A stretch of DNA of 64,000 nucleotides. Origin: Telmatactis stephensoni. Taxonomy: Eukaryota > Cnidaria > Anthozoa > Actiniaria > Isophelliidae. The translations under genes and the position numbers were made by a program. Positions 1 to 12,800 of the stretch are shown piece after piece (position 1 is the stretch's first letter; the number at the start of each line of letters is the position of its first letter). The notes beneath the pieces were generated by a model. That model was given only the letters and a program-made list of their open reading frames with translations. It made no database searches and had not been told where the DNA came from. The stretch spans positions 496,001-560,000 of the forward strand of contig JALIZF010001708.1 of NCBI GenBank assembly GCA_029948255.1. The letters run 5' to 3'.

Positions 1-2609
1 TTGTTACTAGCATTGTATACAACATCAATGATACGGGCCTTTCTGGTTACACCTGAATGTGAATTGTTTCAAACAATATTAATAACTTAATCACTGGCTA
101 ATTTTAATAACATTGCAGCCAGTACTTTGCAACCTAAGGGATAATATTTTGCATAAGAAAAGCTCTCTCTCTTGGGTATGAAAATAGCCATTTCCGGAGA
201 TACAGTTGGGTGAATCCTGTACTAGCAAAAGCCTCATGCTTGTTACACTAGCCATTTATATATTTTGTTATGATGCAAATTATATATTGTTTAATTAGCA
301 ACTTTTAGTTGCATTAATGGCAATTGCCACTGTCAATACACGATAGTATGCACTGAAACCGAGGCTTTGGCTAGTACAGTATTCACTGAACTGTATTTTG
401 GGAAATGGCTATTACGGTATTGCTCTATCCCCCAAACTGGGAATTCTTGCACGCAGTCTTTAGTAGTCTGGAATTTAATGGATGGCATTTGAGAGCAGAA
501 ACATTTCAGGGGAAGTCAAAGCAAGGAATTATTGTGAGGGCTGTAAGAGCCAACTATGAATCTAGCATTCTAAAGTAAGTACATCAAAAATTGAGGTGGC
601 TGATCAAGCAGTTGATATGATACAATACATAATCAAGCAGTTTGGCAATCAGTGTAACTATGACAATATAACATGTCACAAGAGCAGCTAAAGTGCTAAT
701 ACAGCAAGCTAGCTCTTCAATATTAAATACTTCATCATCTTGCCACATCTAAGAACTGTTTCGTTTGTTACAGTAATTAGTAGATACTTCACTTACTCTC
801 AGAGCCCCAGGAATAGTTGCCAGTCTCAAGCCTCAAGGCACGGAATTTCTTGTTACCTCCCATGGTCCTAACTGGGTGGATACGCTTAGGACCAAGCTAT
901 CAAAATAAATAGTATAAGTTAATTAGTTATGAGTCTGAATGAGAATGTAAGAACTCCTTCTTTAGTAATTTTAAATCTACACTAGCACTGAATCTCCAGT
1001 AAGCTTTTGCACAGTCTACCCCAGATATTACATGTATTACAATGAGCAGCTCTAAACTTTAAGCAAGCTACAATCATGGACATACATCTGTTGGTACATT
1101 TAACCCGCTTGCTTGAAATTATTTGTAGTTTGGTATATGTCCATAAGAAAGTCCTATAAAACCTGTGTTTGATCTCTCCCCCTCCCAAGCAATATTGCTC
1201 CAATTTTGGTCCCTGTCAAGCAACATTATACATTCTTGGTTTTCAACCATTCCCAGCAGAGTGAATTGAACAAAAGACATGGCAGTTTTTAATTTGATTT
1301 TCTTTTATCAAGACCACCAACATGTCTGCCATGCCTTTTGTCTATAAATTACATTCTCCAGGGAATGCTTGCAAAACAATATTGTGGGCTTTGTGGTTTA
1401 GGGCTAGAGTATATTTTTCACAAACAAAAGTGCAAAAAAGGTATTTTGTTCTTTCTTTCTAAAGTTTAGTTATGTAGGCTCTTCAACTTCTCAATACTGT
1501 TGTTGGTTGATATAAATCTACAATGCATACTAAAGTTATCTGGTCATAACACCCCCTAACACCATTGCATCTCCAGCTGTTTTGTCAAGACTGTAAAGTT
1601 TGTGATTTTTGGTAGGGGGACATAATGACTGTAAACCAGCACAACTTTAGAATACCACGCAAAAGATATTCATTGTATTGTGCCTCTACTGTGTTTCTGT
1701 GTCATTCTCAAAAGATCAACTACATGGATATCATTTGCAGGATATTTCAAAGTTGCTCCATAAACCATACTGCACAATCAAGACCATAACAGCCTACCTT
1801 GGTGTTCGCTGGAGGTCGACCTAACTCAAACTTCCTCTTTTTTCGGAGGGGTTTCATTTTACCACCAGTGTGGCGGCGCTTATGCCAGGAGTCCCTTGAG
1901 ATCCCTACAAAAATATAACACTTATAAGCAAGTCCAGTGATTTATTAGACTCCATATTATTGCAGAAGTCAAAGCAAGTTTCTTGTTTATATTCTGAAAC
2001 CTTTCAGCATGGACTGTGTCTGGATAGCAAAAGATAGTATCATACATATGTAAAAACACATCGCTGTACTACAGTTCTGTAAACTGTTTTCCAATTTCCT
2101 TGATATCTACCTTGACGAACACAGTCAACCTATGAATGAGGACCAAGACAAGCTGCAAGTTTGAGACTGTTTTTTAGGACATTACTAAACAAAGTTCAAG
2201 AGGAACACCTAATAATAGCACGTGAAAAAGGTTCACTTTGGCAGCCATGTTCTATCGTGTTAATGTAATTGAAATGAAGGTATCATAAAAATTTAGCGAC
2301 ATCTAATTTGAGATTCAAAACTTTTACATATACGAATCATATGGCATACCATGGGTCAACGATACAAGAGCCTCAGTGAAAATAATGCAGTATTTTTGTG
2401 AAACAATCGATTAGAACACAAGAGTACAGGTATGGTAGTTTATCATTGACGTTTATTTAGAAATCAATGGGCTTAATATTGGAAATTGTTGTCACACATC
2501 GTTGATGGATTAAAACTGTTGCTATCCTTAAACTGTGGTGCCTCGATGAGCAATACAAGCCATGGATTTTCATGGATTTAAACTTTACACTCAGTTCTCA
2601 CTTACCCAT
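1..2609 (-). CDS. RPS8: Ribosomal protein eS8 (RPS8), 5' part, exons 1-4, continues off the left edge
   Basis: Structural protein of the small (40S) ribosomal subunit. The minus strand shows exon 1 (2606-2609, ATGG then GTAAGT), exon 2 (1798-1904), exon 3 (797-896) and the start of exon 4 (1-52). All splice in one frame. Exon 2 reads [15 protein letters not shown] followed by [14 protein letters not shown]. Exon 3 reads [20 protein letters not shown] and ends NYSWGSE. Exon 4 reads [15 protein letters not shown]. These match the conserved N-terminal half of eS8 almost residue for residue; the family is about 208 aa, so about 120 residues lie outside. Splitting the second codon between exons 1 and 2 is common in ribosomal protein genes. 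The pyrimidine run CTCTCTTC just upstream (about 2630-2637) resembles a 5' TOP start. A C/D snoRNA sits in the intron between exons 3 and 4. The gene is divergent from the TDRD7-like gene, 624 bp away. Confidence 0.95.
183..418. mobile_element. Short nonautonomous element with AATAGCC ends, copy 1
   Basis: Imperfect terminal inverted repeats of about 45 bp (AATAGCCATTTC... and ...GAAATGGCTATT), with ACTAGC/GCTAGTAC shared further in, flank a short AT-rich core. A longer relative of the same family lies at 44331-45285. It sits in RPS8 intron 3, next to the snoRNA. No coding capacity. Confidence 0.7.
643..745 (-). ncRNA. SNORD46: C/D-box snoRNA in RPS8 intron 3, SNORD46/snR63-like
   Basis: Read on the minus strand, a 6-bp terminal stem (TGGCAA at 745-740 with TTGCCA at 648-643) closes box C (ATGATGA) and box D (CTGA, 652-649). 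The 11 nt ending one base before box D, GTCATAGTTAC, are complementary to the universally conserved large-subunit rRNA sequence GUAACUAUGAC. The box D+5 rule points to the second A of GUAAC. From memory, that is yeast 25S A2256 (guided by snR63) and human 28S A3739 (guided by SNORD46), and human SNORD46 is also hosted in RPS8. Host gene, boxes, stem and guide all agree. Internal C'/D' boxes are not clear. Confidence 0.85.
896..1797. other. RPS8 intron 2, no recognised feature
   Basis: The 901-bp intron between exons 2 and 3 has canonical ends. I looked on the minus strand for further C/D boxes (as in the human host gene) and found no box C/box D pair with a closing stem. An H/ACA RNA cannot be excluded by eye. 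Confidence 0.4.
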
Positions 2610-3233
2610 TTTGGATTGCTGGCGAAGAGAGAACGAACGCGGCGAGGGAAACTGGTCAAGAGTGATGCCCCAAGGGATGATGGGAGGCTAACAAAAATTT
2701 CCCTACTACGGGAGGACAAGGGGACAGAAAGAATTTTTGTCAACGTCTTTCTTCTGATTAAAGTTTTAACAGCTTTTGTAGAGTTGCTGATCTAAAATAT
2801 TTTATTGAAAAATACTGGAAACAATGATAAAACTTAAGCCAACGACTTTGTTGGGTATAGAATAATAGTCCAGGTGCTCTTTTTTTCCTTGGTAAAAAAA
2901 GTGCAATAGCAATTTAGAGTAGATGAAGATGAATTATGGTTTCTAAGATTTGCATTCCAAAAGATCTTGACAAAAAGAAAAATTTATATATATATATATA
3001 TATATTCAATATTTTCTAAATAGCCCAACTTACCCCTCCCTAAAAGGGTTATTTTTTACCCTCCCAGTCTTCCTCACGTGGTCACGGTCAAGTTGCCCGC
3101 CGTGTTTCGTTTTCAAGTGAAGCTCGGTGAAGTCTTTCCACCTGAAGAACTGGACGTCAAAACGCCTTGAAAAGACATTTTCTGGAACTCATGCTGTTGC
3201 AGCAACCTCATTAGTATCCCAAGGCGTATAATT
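2610..3233. promoter_or_regulatory. Divergent (probably bidirectional) promoter between RPS8 and the TDRD7-like gene
   Basis: The two start codons are 624 bp apart and face away from each other. The RPS8 side carries a TOP-like pyrimidine run. The TDRD side carries a CACGTG E-box (about 3075) and a CG-containing stretch near 3090-3130. A (TA)n run at about 2986-3006 divides the two halves. No TATA box stands out on either side. Shared control is inferred from spacing only. Confidence 0.5.
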
Positions 3234-3804
3234 ATGGAGGAATTGATAAAAAAGACAGAGACTATGCTGCGAGCTGTTCTGATAAGCAGCCCTCGCGGTG
3301 TCCCGCTCTACAGACTGAACAGAGAGTATAGTAGCATTACTTTTGAGCCTATACCATACTCTAAATGCGGATTTAAAACCTTAGAAGACTTTTTACGTAG
3401 CATACCAAAGGTTGCTAGGATTGAGAAAGACCGAGATGGTGAGACAGTTGTTACTGGAGTCCCATCCGAGGCTGATCAACATGTCGCAAAGCTGATCGCG
3501 AAGCAAAAGAAACCCAAAATCAAAAAGTCTGCAGCTCGTCCTGCACGAAGACCTGCAACTTCCTCCTTAAAATTGACTCCTGCTAAACAGTATCCTAGTA
3601 GATTTGGACCACGGTCAGTAAGGGCTGAAAAACCTTCGTTTTTTCCACCGACGTCTGGACATTCTGCACCAAGTCGACCTTCGCAAACCCCTAGGTTTGT
3701 CCCTCCACGTCTGAGAAAAATCCTTGGAGTGGCTTCAGTAAACGAAAATAAGCAACCCGGGCCGTCCTCTGGAACTCAGAGAATAGTTACGCTTGGATCT
3801 TCAG
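3234..3804 (+). other. TDRD7-like exon 1: first LOTUS (OST-HTH) domain plus basic linker
   Basis: Residues 4-78 form the winged-helix LOTUS fold: a first helix with [19 protein letters not shown], then [15 protein letters not shown] and a closing strand with [12 protein letters not shown]. Residues 80-190 are basic and proline/serine-rich, probably disordered. The exon ends in phase 1 at CAG|GTAAAA. The ATG is the first in the exon, with an ATTATGG context. Confidence 0.88.
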
Positions 3805-6800
3805 GTAAAAAATGAGTTTGAAAAGTTATTCTTGCTAAATACCACTGCACTGTCTCCAGAAAGTTTTAATAAGATGTGCTTCTGTCTTAAAACATAAACT
3901 TGTTTGAACTGATGTATTTTGCAAACTTTTCAAAGGCTTTGAAGATAAAGTTAAATTTGTTTTTATTGAACTAGATAAATGCGAATTGTAGGGAAGGGCG
4001 TTTATGAAATATTCACTATTTCTAGGAATTTTGATAAGGAAATGCGTTTGACATTTCAAACCCCTATAGGGGTAGGGTAAGGCTTCTTGAAAAGGCATGC
4101 CATATAGATAACAATGAAAGAGTCAGTACCATTTATTTTTTACAACACTTGATACCAATTTCACAATCTGATTGGTTGATTAGAGTGTGTCCATAAGAGT
4201 ACAGACACACAGGTGCATGCGCTCGTTCTGTTACCCCATTTGAAAAGAGTTTTTTAACTTTTATCTCAAATAATTGTAAAAAATGAATTGAAGATGGTTT
4301 TGAGTTGTCTGTCCTCTTATTGACACACTCTCGAACCATAAAATGTTCAAAACTTTGCAGTGAAATCACGCACTGAGCTCATGATTCTACTTGAGTTTTG
4401 AACATTTTATGACATCAAGAGTGTGTCAATAAGAGGACAGACAACTCAAAACTATCTTCAGTTTGTTAAATTTGTTTATTTTATTTATTGTAACAATATT
4501 TATACAGGATTGTCTAGTTCAGCGTAAGGCAGCTGGTTAAAATGGAGTCCTGAATATAAAGGAAAAACAAATTACAACACATTTAAGGAAAAGAACAAAA
4601 AAGCTAATTACATAATTTAGTTTCTAAAGTGATTCCTGAGAGCCTTTTTAAATTTTACAATATTTGATTCTTTTCTGTATTTAAGCAGTAACAAATTCCA
4701 TGTACTAGCTCCATTTATTCTGAGTGAATTTGGATATTTTGTAGTGCAAGCTACAGGGGCCTAAGCAAATCTTTATTCCTAGTATTATAATTATGTACGT
4801 CAGAGGAAAACCTAAATTCATGTTATAAATATTCCATAACTGTATGTTATAGAATGCTATGTTGCAACATTTTGATTGGATCAGATACATATACCAACTA
4901 ATCAAAATACTGAGATCAGAGACCTTCATACGACCGAAGTTACATTGTAGATGAAGAAGGTCAGAGCATTGATGGAAATGTCCATTCTAAGTTAAGGAGA
5001 CATCCAAATCCACACAAGTTACATTGTACTTGATTGTATTTTTAAAATTTATGACATATTTTTCCAAACAAATTTGATTGCTCAAAAATAATGATACTTT
5101 GTGGAGACTAGAATTGGTCACAAAGAGTCATTATTTTAGAATTGGAACATGACAGAGTCCCATGATAATAGTTGGTACTTCAAACTTACAGTTCACATTT
5201 CAATTACATACTGTCTTGATATAGATAGATAAGCAGTGGACTTTGTACAAAGGGATGGACTTTATACAGTGGTTTTATTACAATGTAGAAAGCTAGCTTG
5301 AATGCATACTGACATACATCATATCTGTGCAATAGTTGATGTGCAAAATAGGGTCTTGTTTTGGCTGGCAAAATTGAGTAGGTGCACACACGTGTACACA
5401 CGTTTTTGGTGGGAATCATTTGACTTCCAGTGGAGCGACGCATATCTGACAAAAAGGACTCATTTTCGTTCTTATTGTGCATGCATGGGACATTTTACTT
5501 CCGGTTTCTTTAATAAACTATAATCTTTGGCTGTTTTCATCAAAACTAGTATTTCTTCAATAATTATTTTATTTACAGCCTTTTCTTCAAAGTCAAACAA
5601 GGGATTAAAAAAAATCAAGAAACATACAAAATATTTGCATTATTTGCTGAATTTTGGCATTCAAAAAATCATATTAAATTTATTTGGAGACCATTTTTAA
5701 AATGCATGCTTGGCATTATGCACCTTGATCTCAAGATTTATTTAATAATGTATTTCAAAATCTCCAATATACATTGCTAAAGAAATGTTTTTCCTTTCCT
5801 TTCTTTTCCTTACCTTACCTTTTTTGCTTTAATTTTATTTATTTTCTTTGTTTTTCTTTAATTTTCTCATTAGAAAAGTGATTCGCCTGATCTAGATTTC
5901 GTTACCAGGACAACGGCACTGAACCGTAGCACATGGCTTGAAGAACTAGTCTAATAAATATTATGCATAACTTGAACAATACAAAATTTGCATATAGAAC
6001 CTTGGCTTTCAACAGGAAAAATACCCTGTGCATTCGCTGTTCTTTTACAAGTTCAGAGGCTTTCAATTCACAGAAAATCCAGGGAAAAGTTTGAATGACT
6101 ACTGAATATTGTATCAAAGAAGTTAAAAAAGAATTCATCGACTAGTTTTCAAGTAATCCCTTTGCAGAGACGTGTACTTGCATTGCAACCCTTTTTAGAA
6201 TTCATCGTGTATAACAAATTGTGAAGCCAAAAATTAAAATATACAATGAACTTGCCAGGATGTAGCTTAAGGCTGTATGCAGGATATAACATAAAAAAGA
6301 TTTTGGAAATTCGACTTTTTTCATAATGCTTATGGTGGCCGAAGCAATGAAAACACAAATCTAATCTTTTTGAGATAAATAGATTTAGGCACTATTTATT
6401 CAAAAACACTCTCATAGATTTCCTTTAACCTCCGCCTAGCTATAGGTCTACCCTCAAACATTAGTGATTTATAGTTTGATTCTAATGTTCAAGTCTAGAT
6501 TTTGGCTAAATATGCAATTAGCATTTTTCATGACCTCACAGGGGCATGGCTAAAAGAGCTCTGATCCACCCAAAAATTGCATTTTATCACAATTCAATCT
6601 TTTGGTAGTCGTTCACAAAACGTTTAACCCAAACAGAGGTTTGTAACGGGAGTTATGGCCATTCAAAGGTGAGGTGAGCTTGTTTGAAACCCAGGTCAGC
6701 CTCCTTGTAAGCACAAGACATTTGTTGTCACTGTTATGTTTTTGACCACTGTTTTTGGTGAGGTGTCTGTTCTCACTAGAACATCAGGTAAGGCTTCCTC

Positions 6801-9800
6801 GCATTCCAGATTTCATCTAGTCAGTGCACGCACTAACAAAAACAATCAGACAAGTCAACCAACAATATTTTTGAACCAATAAATTCAAACCAGTATTAAA
6901 AAAGTTGAAGAATCATCTGAAAAGTCGCTTGGGACAGTTTCATTTTGTACCATTTAATTTAAACCAGTGGTAAACCACAACATATATCATTGTAATGGGT
7001 TGAGTTTTGCTTTAAAGATCGTAGGATACTGAACCAAGTGAAAGTTTTGCAGAAAGAGTTAGGAAAGAGAAATGTACAATGCTATATAAATTATGTACAT
7101 GCAGACAAAGGCAGGTTAAACAGTAAGTAGTCAATAGAATTAGCGCATATGTATCAGACAGGATAGTTTAGTATATACCTATTATTGTGCTAGTAGTACA
7201 GTATTTGAATCTGAGTTACCCATGAAGACAGCTTAAGTGACATTTTAGATGTTTTTTTTTCTCAAATTGTCCAAAATGGTATTGCTGGACTTCTCAATAA
7301 TTGTTAAAGTATCTCTGGACTTCATTCAAAAGTCACTTGGGTCATTTTCCTATCATTAATTAAAAATATATTGGGCCAAAAGTGTTGTGATGTTGATTAC
7401 AAACATTGAACATTCCTGTATTATTCATTAATGCTATTATTTGGCCTTTTGTATTTTTCATCTTGTTTGACACTCCCTTAACCCAGGTTAATGTTGTGTG
7501 AGAGTCATTGCTAGGCCTTTAGAGGTGTTTGCCATCTAGATATTAGGATATTAGGATGCTTCCACAGTAACCTCAGAAAAGGGAATGGAGAATGGTTTTA
7601 ACACAACTTGATATAATTATTTGCATGCATAGGTTTAACCAATGTTGCCAATATTTTGGCAAGGATTAATAGCTTGTCATTGTTTATGGTAATGCTACCT
7701 CTTTATCCAATAGCAATCTTTCAAGAGGAACATGTTGGGATCACTTGTGCTTATGATTGAAAATAAGCTGTATACTAAGCAAGCAAAATAAAGCTGCCTT
7801 ATTGTTTGTTATTACAAATCTTGTACCAACTTGAACTCATGTTCTACTTTGTAATGAGAATTTGTTTTTTTCTCATAGATGATAAGCCAAAACAGCCAGC
7901 TAAAACACATAAAAAACCTGTAAAGTCTTCAAGCAAAGGTAACTTACAAAAGTCTATTAAGCCTGATTGGTTTTCACAAGAGATGGAAGCAGTAGCATAA
8001 GGGCTCTTCTGTCATTGTGAAAATCAGAAAAACAGACAGATTTAGAATTTCACAGCTTTCGATCGCCATATAGGGATCTTCTTCAGTGAAAATGATAATG
8101 TCAGCCTTGGTTTGAGGACCTGGTTGCAAATATGACCTTTTGGGCTGGTGGTAGCTAGAAGCCTTGGTCTCAGTTCATCATTTGATGGTGTTGGCAAATG
8201 TAATTGCTGATCATGTAAATGCTGATCTTCTTGGTCAATTATCTTTTTGGAGGTCCAATCAATATGATATGCAGGACCAGAGGTCCTGGCATGCTCAGCA
8301 ATCACAGATATTGTGAAGGACACTTCCACTGATTAAGACCTGTTCCATTTTTTTCCTGCTCTCCCTTTTTCCTTCATCTTCCTCTTTGTTACTTTTTCTC
8401 TACCAATGAAATCAACACTTAATTGTATCTTTATAGATGTTAGAGTAGGCACCCCGTAAATGTGATCGATTGCTTGAACGTAATAAGCCATCATTGAAGA
8501 ATATACATTGTAGTGTGAACAGTGTTTTAGTTTGTCCAGTCAAAGTAGCCAGTACTAGATGCTCAAAAACACTAGCCACTTGGACTTCTAAAGGATGGTA
8601 CTGCACTTTGCATACTGTTTATGTCAAATATTGTCATTTAATTCTCTAGATTTACTGGTCACTTTCAAATATTTCATTTTCTTATTATTCTAAAGGAATA
8701 GATTTTACCAATATGGAAATTTCATTTTCATCTTCTCCAACTGAAGAATCATCACGTTCTGTGGTAATGGGAACACAGTCTGACACTTTAAGTAAAGAAA
8801 CAAAGTCGAACACTTTGAGTAAGTATTTGAAAGTAGTCCAAACAGTATTGTAGAGCATGTTCTTTATAATGGCATATTCCAAAACATATCATTCATTAAT
8901 AGAGAAGTTGCTTCTGATATACCTCTGATGGAATATAAACAGAACAAATTTCTGATTAAAAAATCAGATGCTCTGACTCGAACCCACGACACCCTGATTT
9001 AATGACGAGTGCTCTACCACCGAGTTACTGAAACAACTACAGTGGGGAGAAGTGTTCTGTTTATATTCCATCAAAGGCATATCAGAAGTGACTAATCTCT
9101 GATGATGAATGATATTGTAAAATGTAGAGTAGTTTTCATGTTAATGAAACTACTATTACGGACCACTACTGTGCCACACTCAAACCATTTCTTATGACTT
9201 CAGATCTGTGATTCTTGATTTGAGTGTGGCACGGTAGTGTGGCAATAGTTGTAAACAGATGAGAGAGGAGTGGTAATTTTATGAAATCCCACACAGTCAA
9301 CAATATCATGATCAGCAGGTCTTGGAGTTATGAATCAGTTCAATTTTTGGAAATTTCACAATAAAATCCCCTAGGAATCATCAAGAGCATAACAACAAAT
9401 ATGAGCACAAGGTTATCTGAATTATCAATGCTAAGCCTTATGATTATATTTTACAATATCATTCATCATCAGAGATTAGGCACTTCTGAATTATCAATGC
9501 TAAGCCTTATGTCAATAATTATCTTGTCAATCACATTACGATCAAAGTTAATCATTTTTAAAACTGCAGTAGCAGTTGTATCTATAAAACTGTACATCTA
9601 CAAGTACCTGGAGAGATCTATGTTGATATGAGTGCTTATAATAATGATCGATTAAGAGGGGATTTTTTTCAAGTTCGAGCAGTGAACGACAAAAACTCCT
9701 GAGTTGAAGAATAGCTTTTGTACAAGACTAAAACCATTTCTATAAGAAAGTTTAAGTTGTTTGTAAGTAGTTTTGGCCAATGAAAGTTGAATTAAAGTGT

Positions 9801-12800
9801 TAATCCAAAACGAAAATTTGGATTAAAACTCGCACGAAGGTCTAGTTTTTGGCGCTTTTCGCCATTATTGCTCGTCATTGAAAAAAATCTCCTCTTAACA
9901 TTAACCCAAGGCAAACTACACCTGTAGTCTGTACCTTTTGTCTTCAATAGCGATAAATAGAAATGATGTTTGCAAATGAACATGGTGTTTCTGATCATTG
10001 TTTGAATTCATTTTTAGGTCCTGAAGTCCTAGAAAGAATTGGACAAGTAAGTGCTTTATTGCATTTAATTATTCAAACTTTGTTCTCTGTACAAAATTCT
10101 GGAACCTGATTGGTTCGTCTGTGCTATATAATGTATAAAGCATAATGTTCATAAATGAGCAACCATTCCCCTCCCCCAAGAGATGCATGTTGCTAAGTGG
10201 TTGTGAATTGGAGTAGGCCATCCATCTTCAGTTTATCAGCAAAAGAGCAGTTTTTAGAGAAGTCATAGAAATGATGGTAGATTCAACACCCAAAGACTAT
10301 CTATAAAACTATTAATAAATAATGAATTTCTCATTAATAAATAATGAATTTCTCATTTGCTGGTACAGCACTGATACCACTTTCAAGCCCTCAATCATAT
10401 TATTTATAACTGTTAAGCCAAATAGATGTAATTAAACAAGATATGTTTATTTCTAGATCGCAGGCAAGAATGCCAATGGATTTTTCTTAAAAAGGTTACC
10501 AATTGTTTACAAGGAGAAATACCAAACAGAACTTCCTGATGATATTTCTGAAATACTTCTTTCCTACCCAAATATACTACACATAGAAAGGTAAGTTATT
10601 ACTAATGTAGATAGAGGTTAAGCATAATCTTCAAAAGCAACGGAAGCAGAAGTGCTATCCATCATTGTGAAAATCAGAGAAATTGAGAGGGAAGCAGAGA
10701 CAGAATCAGAAAAAATGGAACCATTCCATTTTCTTATCCTTCCATCGCTGCTTCTGTCACTTCTGTCAAGGTTGAAACCAAACCAGAACAACAGAGGAGG
10801 AAGCAGAGAAGGAAGCAGAGAAGGAATTCATCTTGGGAGGTTAAATGAATTGCTTGAGGTCAGGGCATTCCATCCTGCCTTGTATTTCAAACAAGGCATT
10901 TTATTCCCAAGACAACTAAAATGGAAAAAGGTAGAAAGCAAAAAAAGGTCTTACTAATGACATTCAAATGATACTTCTGCTGCTGCTTCCAACAAGTTGT
11001 TTTCATGGGAACATTAACTAAAGGTCTTTTGCTTCCACTTATGCTTCTGTCACTCATGAAAGCCAGAGGATGGTATTTGATAACTGCCTTGTTTATTTGC
11101 CTGTCCATTTGTTTATTTGTAGGTTTGTGTTTGTTTGTTTGTTCAGTTGAAGGCTAAATATTGCCAGTTGCGTGCACAAACCAAGAAAATGCTAATGCTA
11201 ATTATTATTCTGTCATTATGTTTTTATAGAACGTCAAATATATTCATAGCATACCCGCCTAAGGTGAGGGCAGTCTCTAAAGTATACAGTAAAAACCCGC
11301 CTATAAGAACCTAAAAAATTTTTTTTCAAGTTAGCCTCCATAGGTTCTTATAAAAATGGTGTTTTCCATTAAATTCTTAATCAGCTTCTTAATTTAAAAA
11401 AAAAACCAGCAACATGTATATTGAATTATTCACACATTTTCTTAACATGCAGTTGGATTTGTATTGTAGTCTTATAACACTGCCAGTGTTCTAGCTAGTT
11501 TTTGTTACCTTATTTTGTATCGCATGTGATGTACTGCTAGTATTATATTTGAAAAAAAACTCTAACTTACTATATTTTGAAAATAAGAACCTATATTGAG
11601 ATTTTAGCCTAGAATGGTTCTTGTCTTAAGGAGGCTCGAGGCAGTTATCTCCTAGTGTACCTAGCCGCTTTCAAACGACTATAACTTTGACAAGAATGAT
11701 CTGATGTGCTGGCCATTTTCACATAATGCTAGACAAGGATCAAAGTTTTCAAAAATGAAAAATTGGTCTGTAGAAGTTTATTCTTTGTGACGTTATCATG
11801 ACTTCATTGAAATCATTTGGCGCTCATTTTCTCGAAAAATTGACCTAAACTTTCAAAACGGCCTAAATTGGTCGAAAGTATTCATGAAGGCACCTCTCAT
11901 TTTGCAATTTAAAGAAAATTAATGAGAGCGTTTTCGAGATATTACGCGATGAATATTTTCTTGGCCAAATTTTACAAATTTGAGCGCGTCGACGCAGAGA
12001 TTCCAAATTCGGGGCTTTCCTTTTTATTTATGAATTTTTTTTGCAGCCAGTATGTGTATGTGCATAAAAACTACCTCCTTGTTAAGTATGAAAAACATTC
12101 AGGCTTTCTTTCCAAAGTTATGATTTTTTAATATCTGCCGCTAAATGAGCCAAAGTTGTTGTTAAAAGCACTGGATAGTTGGTAATAACGACATTTAAAA
12201 AATCGTCGTACGATTCTTTTCTAACTCGAGGCACTAAAAGATGCACGTCTGACAAATGTTGTGTCTTCATTTTATCGGCATTGAAGGGTTTTAAGGCCGC
12301 CAAATAAAAATGAGAAAGCATGGCTGTATTCTCGCTCATTGCTGCTCATTGATTATTCATGCTTGATTTCCGTATGATTGTTTCTCCGCTTAATGTTATG
12401 GCTGGCTGCACAGCTCACGCTTCGGTGAGCAGCGTTACAACAAATCTGTGAATGCTATATATTGACAGTAATTATCGCTGATGTTTCGATATTTTTTCTT
12501 ATATTTCATTACAAAATCTGTTTCTTCGCTGCCATCTCTGTATACTTTTGAAAACACTCTAAAAACGGCGATGGCGTTACATGTTCAGGATGTTGTAACG
12601 CTGCTCACCGAAGCGTGAGCTGTGCAGCCAGCCATAACATTAAGCGGAGAAACAATCATACGGAAATCAAGCATGAATAATCAATGAGCAGCAATGAGCG
12701 AGAATACAGCCATGCTTTCTCATTTTTATTTGGCGGCCTTAAAACCCTTCAATGCCGATAAAATGAAGACACAACATTTGTCAGACGTGCATCTTTTAGT

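Larger units (their letters stand above)
3805..7878. other. TDRD7-like intron 1: palindrome, LINE remnant, otherwise unrecognised
   Basis: Holds the palindrome at 4291-4458 and a degraded LINE 3' end at 4480-5000. From 5000 to 7878 I see only AT-rich sequence with short open frames that lack coding character. Confidence 0.5.

Noticed and set aside
1..780. Second C/D snoRNA near 560-600 in RPS8 intron 3
   Set aside because: TTGATGT does not match box C and no closing stem or box D is placed correctly.
11922..12339. Two open frames present in both foldback arms as possible genes
   Set aside because: They are short, unlike any known family, and duplicated simply because the arms are identical; no start or splice context.
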